Below, one piece after another: positions 17,122 to 21,499 of a stretch of DNA of 21,499 nt (the first letter of the stretch is position 1; the number at the start of each line of letters is the position of its first letter). The translations under genes and the position numbers were made by a program. The DNA comes from Hydnum rufescens UP504 (Eukaryota > Basidiomycota > Agaricomycetes > Cantharellales > Hydnaceae), in assembly GCA_014904985.1 (NCBI GenBank), contig MU129021.1, positions 180,302-201,800 on the forward strand, written 5' to 3'. The notes under the pieces are model-generated. The model was not told the DNA's origin and did not search any database. It worked only from the letters and a program-made list of their open reading frames with translations.

Positions 17122-18160
17122 CACTGCAAGTCCAGTTTCCCAAACACTTTGGCTCCTCAGAGTTGGTCAATGACATTGGAGATCAGAGGTAAGGGGTATG
17201 CATTCTTAACAGTGATGTCATTGAGTTTCCAGTAGTCCTAGACCAGCCGAAAACCTACATCTTTTTCTTCATGAAGAACACTGGGGCAGCCATAGGGGAT
17301 TTGGAAGGGCAGATCTGACCAGAGGCCAGGTTTTCCTTCAGGAAGTCATCGAGCTCCTTTTGCTCAGCTGGGGAGAGAGGGAAGAGTTTGGCTGGGGGAG
17401 GTAGCTGGACTCCCTCATTAAACTCAATGTGGTGATCCCATGGTTTCTGGCCAGGGAGCTGATCAAAGGAGTCCTTGGAAAACACATCTTGGAAGTCACA
17501 GAACTCCTCTGGGACAGGCTCCTCAAATGACTTCACTGGCTCATTTGCTTTGGCTTTCACAGCCTCCGCCAGTCTTTGAGAAGGGGTGCTCATTGCTCAG
17601 ACAATCTCAGAGTGCTCAGTGTCACTGGGAAGTAAGCTGCAAAGATGTCATCTCCTTTTTCCAGTGTCAGGGACTCATTAATGTCATTGGCATCATCCTC
17701 CATAGGAGTGGGAGGTGTCCAGGGTTCTTCCAGTGTCTTTCTGGAGGTTCTCCCTTGTCGACACTCCACATTCCACATCTTCCGCATCCCTATGTGACAG
17801 TCAGATGGGCACCGGGTCAGTGTGACTTCCCCAGTTGTCCAGTCGATCTCCAGGTTGTGATGGTGAAGCCATGTGTGCCCTATGATCAGCTTGGTTTTCC
17901 CCAGTCCAATCACAGAGAACACTACCCACTCAGAGTGATCATTGATTCAGAGGATGACCTTGACCTCTTCATGGACTGACCCCATTTCGTTCAGTGTTCC
18001 ATTGACATTGTAGACTGGGATTGGGCATGCAAGGGGTTGTATGTCTAGGCCATTCTCCTTTGCAAAGGTTGCTCCAGAGTCCAGTAGGGCCTTTCCAGCA
18101 CAGATTGCCCCAGTCTGCAGTGATTGGATTTTTACCTTGATCTCTGTGGCTCATCTGGGG
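17122..18160 (-). pseudogene. Second Ty3/gypsy pol relic: protease and N-terminal RT
   Basis: Read from right to left. An aspartic protease has active-site ALLDSGAT (codons at about 18087-18067), IPVYNVNGTLNE, and GLGKTKLIIGHTWLHHHN followed by EIDWTTGEVTLTRCP. This continues to an RT start with EEFCDFQDVFSKDSFDQLP, KPWDHHIEF, LSPAEQKELDDFLKENL, PSKSPMAAPVFFMKKK, and in a shifted frame DYWKLNDITVKNAYPLPLI up to GKLDLQ. It is cut there by the hAT-like terminus at 17121. Frameshifts occur near 17940, 17592 and 17260, and stops follow FRLV and IDQL. It is less mutated than the first gypsy relic. Gag is missing or unrecognisable upstream. Confidence 0.88.
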
Positions 18161-18492
18161 TCTTCAGAAAGGAGGCAGATAGAAAGGGTGTAACAAAGTG
18201 CTTCCCAGATTCAGGAGGGCACTCGTTGTCATACTTGGACAAAGCGGAGTCAACAGATTGGGAGCCAGATGGGAGGGAATAAGGGGACAGCAAGAAGAGG
18301 TAATCACACTGCCCTCAGCACTGGCTTTGGGCAGAGGAGCTGGACACAGAGCTAAGCACTGGCTTTGCTCTGAGTCCAGGGGAAAAGGTTGCAAGGGAGT
18401 GGGGGTTATGGTGAAAGACATAAAGCAGTGACCAGCCAAGTGGCACAGTCACTATCTAAGGAGAGGATGGGGGATCAGTGAGAGGAAGGGAG
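18161..18492 (-). other. Region upstream of gypsy protease, gag not recognised
   Basis: About 330 bases between the protease and a candidate LTR. Minus-strand frames are Pro/Leu/Ser-rich, without a CCHC zinc knuckle or capsid motif. It is too short for a full gag, so a deletion is likely if the LTR call is right. Confidence 0.35.
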
Positions 18493-18758
18493 TGTCCTAC
18501 TCACTGCTTTCCTGCTAGGGTCCAGAGGTGTTGTCCCAGACTAGGAAAGGCCTATTATTAGTGGCTACTAGACAGGCCAACCAGATAGACAAGTAGAAGC
18601 AGAGACAGAAGCAGGTTTCATGGTTTCTCACTAGGTGATGAAGATCTGGGCAAAGGTTAACTATTTGATTCTGTCTCGGCAACTGCCATATATACATGAC
18701 TTTTGAGTCCTAACTTAATTATGTAATACACTATATTACAAGGGGAGGGTTATAGACA
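18493..18758 (-). repeat. Possible 5' LTR of the second gypsy relic
   Basis: On the minus strand the segment starts TGTCTATAACC and ends GAGTAGGACA, has a TATA-like GTATATATGG in its first third, and lies upstream of the protease in the right orientation. However, the short frame at 18886-18731 reads into its first bases, no primer-binding site is evident and no second copy exists here. Confidence 0.3.
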
Positions 18759-18886
18759 GGGTCAACCTCAGTTGATATGATTTCAGATTCATCACTCTCA
18801 TCATCAGAGAAGAACATGTCATTTCCAACTCCATCAACCCAGTCAGCCACAAATGTACATCTAGTTAGATACAATGAGCCTTGCAT
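18731..18886 (-). CDS. Small acidic ORF fragment (51 codons)
   Basis: ATG at 18886-18884 to TAG at 18733-18731. The product has FVADWVDGVGNDMFFSDDES then DESEIISTEVDP, an acidic serine-rich segment like those at the ends of basidiomycete transposon proteins. No family is recognised. It overlaps the start of the possible LTR, so one of the two calls is probably wrong. It may be the last exon of a decayed element gene. Confidence 0.3.
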   Translation of the reverse strand: MQGSLYLTRCTFVADWVDGVGNDMFFSDDESDESEIISTEVDPVYNPPLVI

Positions 18887-18907
18887 TTAAATAGTCTAAC
18901 TAGATGT
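18857..18907. repeat. 13-bp inverted repeat
   Basis: ACATCTAGTTAGA (18857-18869) pairs with TCTAACTAGATGT (18895-18907) around a 25-base loop. Just downstream lie GC palindromes (GGGGCCCC-type, about 18914-18980). It could be a small inverted-repeat element or an element end. Confidence 0.6.
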
Positions 18908-19139
18908 TTTTAGGTGGGGGCCCCTGGGGCCTCTGGGGTGGATTTCAGATCCTCAGACAAGGGGCCCCAGGGGCCCCTTGTTCTGAACTTGGTGCATTGT
19001 GCTTAAGTTCTCTGAAGGGTGGAGCTCACTGTGCTTGGTGTAGCAACTGTAATTATGCACTGTATTATGTTACTATACAAGTGTAAAAATTACAATATGA
19101 TTCTTAAGTCGAATAGAGCATAAAATTGTAAGTGGGGTA
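18908..19139. other. Spacer with GGGGCCCC palindromes, no gene
   Basis: Two blocks of GGGGCCCC/CCAGGGGCC palindromes (about 18916-18980), followed by AT-rich sequence to the end of the decayed ORF copy 2. No coding signal. Confidence 0.4.
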
Positions 19140-21059
19140 TGTGTTGGAAATCACTGGAAGTTTGATAGATCAAGGGTACCATCAGGATTGAACACAAGAC
19201 ATGAAAAATCAAACCCATCCAAAGTGACAGGAGGTAGCATGGTGTTGAAGGATTCCACATACCAGTTCTGTGGGACAACACCTGGAGTAGTGGAGCCTAA
19301 AGTTGAGGCTCCAAGGTTCAGATCCATTGCTCCAAAATTCAACTTCATGGGTCCAATGGCCAAACTGGGATTTCCATTTGTCAGTGCCAGGCTCCCAGTT
19401 TAGATTGTCCAAGGTCCTGAAGTACAAATGAACAGTATCACCAACATTTGGCTCAGTCAGCCCAGAAGGATTTGTCACTGGTTTCACTGCGGTTTCTGTG
19501 CCATTGAACAAGTCCAGGCCAAGATCCTCTGAGTCAGAATTCTCAATAAAGGCCTTTGATAGGTTACAAGAGGCCTTTGAATTCTTGCCCTTTGAGGAAG
19601 CACCTGAACCTGAGGGGCCATGAGGTTTGCATGCAGGCAGTTTGGGTCAAGCCCATGTTGACAACAGCTCCTTGGAGGGTGGTTTTTGGCCCCCCTCAGG
19701 TCCTGCACCTGAATTTGCATCTTGGACATGGTACACAATGACTCGGTTATGGTCAATGATCAATGGGATGTCATCATGATTGTTGGCATCATCATCAGGC
19801 CACTTCTCTAACTTGATTGGGCAACCTTTCCCTTGTGGAGTTTGGAGACTAGGAGGCACCACTGTCCCCCCTCCCAGCTCTTGTTGGTGCAGGTCGGATG
19901 TGGGGCTGGACATTCATCTTCACAAGGCCAACCTACAATGCATATATGGTTTTGTTGAAGCAGGCCAAGGATTCGCACCCAAGGGACTGAAGCAAGGAAC
20001 CATGTATGTCCATTCTCAATGAAGAAATTTTGCAAGTATTTGGATGTGGCAGAGTATGCAGAATTGCAGCTCCTGAGTTCATCTTCTTGCTGTTTCTTCT
20101 CAGTCTCTTGATGCCACTTTGAAAGACCCCTCACATCCAACCATTGAGCAAGAACTTTGACAAACAAGTCATCAAGTGTCTTCTTGAGATTGAATTCTTC
20201 CTCGGCTAGTTGCTGTATTTCAGGGGAACTACAGATTATTGCATTTTGCACATGTGCAGCATAGGCATCAGCATGACCACAAACAATGAATGAGATAGAG
20301 TGGACATTGAAAGTCCCCATGTGTAACATCTCACCCATGAGGTTCTTCTTCTTCTGAGAGATAAATTTGGCAAGTTTGGAGCCCATTGTAAGTGCAACAT
20401 CATTGTTGACCTTTGAGCGTTGGGCAAGTGTGCAGAGTTCCTCCTGCCAAGCCTCTAGACCTTCAGGATCATCCTCATATTGCCCTTCCTCCTTTGCATA
20501 TTCAGCAGAGAGCTCAGCCTGCAAAACTAAGAAAGACAGGGAGGACTGTTACTAGATCTCTCACATATTTGGTTAAGAATTGGGTATTTACATTGTGGAA
20601 GCCCAGCTAATTTATGTCTTTGTGCATACCCATTAAAAGGGTTGGGCAAGCACTTTGCATGTATGGTACCTTCAAGGTTTGCAAGATGATGAACTGTGGC
20701 AAGTGGGCATTGTATTTTTCTGCTGTGACCACCAGAGTGTGATCAAAGGTGTCTGTTATGGCCCATACCTCCTCCAGTAGCTCCACAGGCAGTGGTCCTG
20801 TTTTGTATTGCTTCATATGAGGGTTATTGTCAGCACTGCCTGCCTGCGACTTGTGGAGGATGTCATCATCTTCCTCTTCCTCATTGAAATCATCATCCAG
20901 ATCAGTGTCAGCATTGGGACAGTTGTGGGAGACATTCAGCTCATTCTTGAAAGCCCTAGGCACCATGTGGTCCATATCTGACTTCAAATGGGACTTCAAT
21001 GGTGCCAGCAGGCTTCCTAGAGTGTAGGCCATGAGATAATGATGGCAGGGCTCTCTCAC
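19140..21059 (-). pseudogene. Transposon-associated ORF of unknown family, copy 2
   Basis: A diverged homologue of 13626-15715. From ATG 21057-21059: an acidic block (ADTDLDDDFNEEEEDDD), LLEEVWAITDTFDHTLVV, then a probable intron ending TTTTGCAG at about 20526. Next come AELSAEYAKEEGQYEDDPEG and CGHADAYAAHVQNAIICSSPE (compare HPDLAASKHNAVICGSPA in copy 1), and ILGLLQQNHICIVGWPCEDE (compare FLIRHRLYISGWPSKSE). A frameshift near 19880 moves to PLIIDHNRVIVYHVQD, and another near 19640 to SGSGASSKGKNSKASCNLS. The Asn/Asp/Phe-rich tail (GAMDLNLGASTLG, FDFSCLVFNPDGTLDLSNF) mirrors the copy 1 C-terminus. Several frameshifts mean it is not functional. Function unknown. Confidence 0.62.
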
Positions 21060-21499
21060 TGCTGCTGCTGGCTTTGATGGCAGACAGAGTGATGCAGGTG
21101 TGGCTATAAGAGGAGGGATTGTGACTTAACAACTGAGCGAGAACTTTGCATGGCAGATTTCTATTCCACAGACCCAGATGCAGGAGACTGTCCACTGGAA
21201 AGAGAGAACAATTAGATATGATGGATTCAAAAACAGATGAATGAATAAACATACTCTATGGTGCGTGCAAGGCCTTTTGCAACTTCAAGATCTTGACCTC
21301 AAACTGTTCCAGATTGAGACCACAAGTCTCAGCAAAGAATGAAAGTCCTCAATAATGCCCAGAGCACCACAACAACCCTGCCTCATGCTCCTCGCAAGAT
21401 GGAAACTGATACCCTGGAAAAATGTGATTGAGGTGTGATCAATGTACTCCCAATCCTCACAGGGGTCCTTCCTGCCATCAGGCAAAGCCAATAAGATGG
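21060..21499 (-). other. Coding-like stretch upstream of ORF copy 2, partial at window edge
   Basis: Minus-strand frames read MALPDGRKDPCEDWEYIDHT then SITFFQGISFHLARSMRQG, and after a frame change near 21345 SFFAETCGLNLEQFEVKILK then LQKALHAP. A plausible intron runs from GTATGT (21254-21249) to TTTCCAG (ending 21195). I recognise no family. It may be 5' exons of the same element gene or a separate gene continuing outside the window. Confidence 0.3.

Overview
The window looks like transposon-dense, gene-poor DNA from a filamentous fungus, most likely a basidiomycete (Agaricomycetes). I infer this from the style of the Ty3/gypsy pol relics, a LINE ORF2 with an RNase H domain, and short GTRNGT...RCTRAY...YAG spliceosomal-type introns. 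I see no intact host gene, no rRNA and no convincing tRNA. Nearly every recognisable coding stretch is a broken transposable-element gene.

Layout, left to right. 1-3299 (+) is the 3' part of a decayed Ty3/gypsy chromovirus: RNase H, integrase and a weak chromodomain, a purine tract, then a 3' LTR with TGTCAGGG/CCCTGACA ends. 3300-4034 and 9405-10762 are two halves of one LINE ORF2 (RT, RNase H, CCHC tail). They are split by a 5,370-bp DNA element (4035-9404) with 8-bp target duplications (GCCCAGTC) and ~75-bp imperfect inverted termini. This is a hAT-like element, and I find no transposase in it. Removing the element and one duplication restores the LINE reading frame exactly. 10763-11057 holds the end of another element rich in GGTTT/AAACC repeats. 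11058-13031 is the unusual part: a tandem array of ~250-290-bp units that look like exon-intron modules. 13429-13628 is a second, ~99% identical copy of the hAT-like right end. 13626-15715 (+) is a broken ~690-codon ORF of a family I cannot name; a diverged homologue lies on the minus strand at 19140-21059. 15842-16550 carries three more intron-like units, followed by three ~93-bp repeats without introns (16588-16871). A third hAT-like terminus ends at 17121 and cuts a minus-strand Ty3/gypsy pol relic (17122-18160).

The most unusual structure is the module array. Each module has (i) a hairpin with ACCACACACCCGC-type arms and usually a 4-nt loop; (ii) ~10 nt later a 5' splice-site-like GTRAGT; (iii) a second hairpin with core GAGCAGC-loop-GCTGCTC; (iv) a branch-site-like ACTAAC/ACTAAT; (v) a CTATTATTCTAG-type 3' splice site; and (vi) an A/C-rich 'exon' of 145-196 nt. 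The outer stem of the intronic hairpin changes sequence between units but stays paired, and loop sequences vary while loop length is kept, which suggests RNA-level folding. Single copies also occur inside the hAT-like element (5194-5279 minus, 7865-8144 plus). All three forward-oriented occurrences lie upstream of a right terminus of the same TIR type, so the modules may be cargo or internal parts of this DNA-transposon group. They could be introner-like elements or a spliced non-coding repeat RNA; transcription and splicing are not proven by sequence alone.
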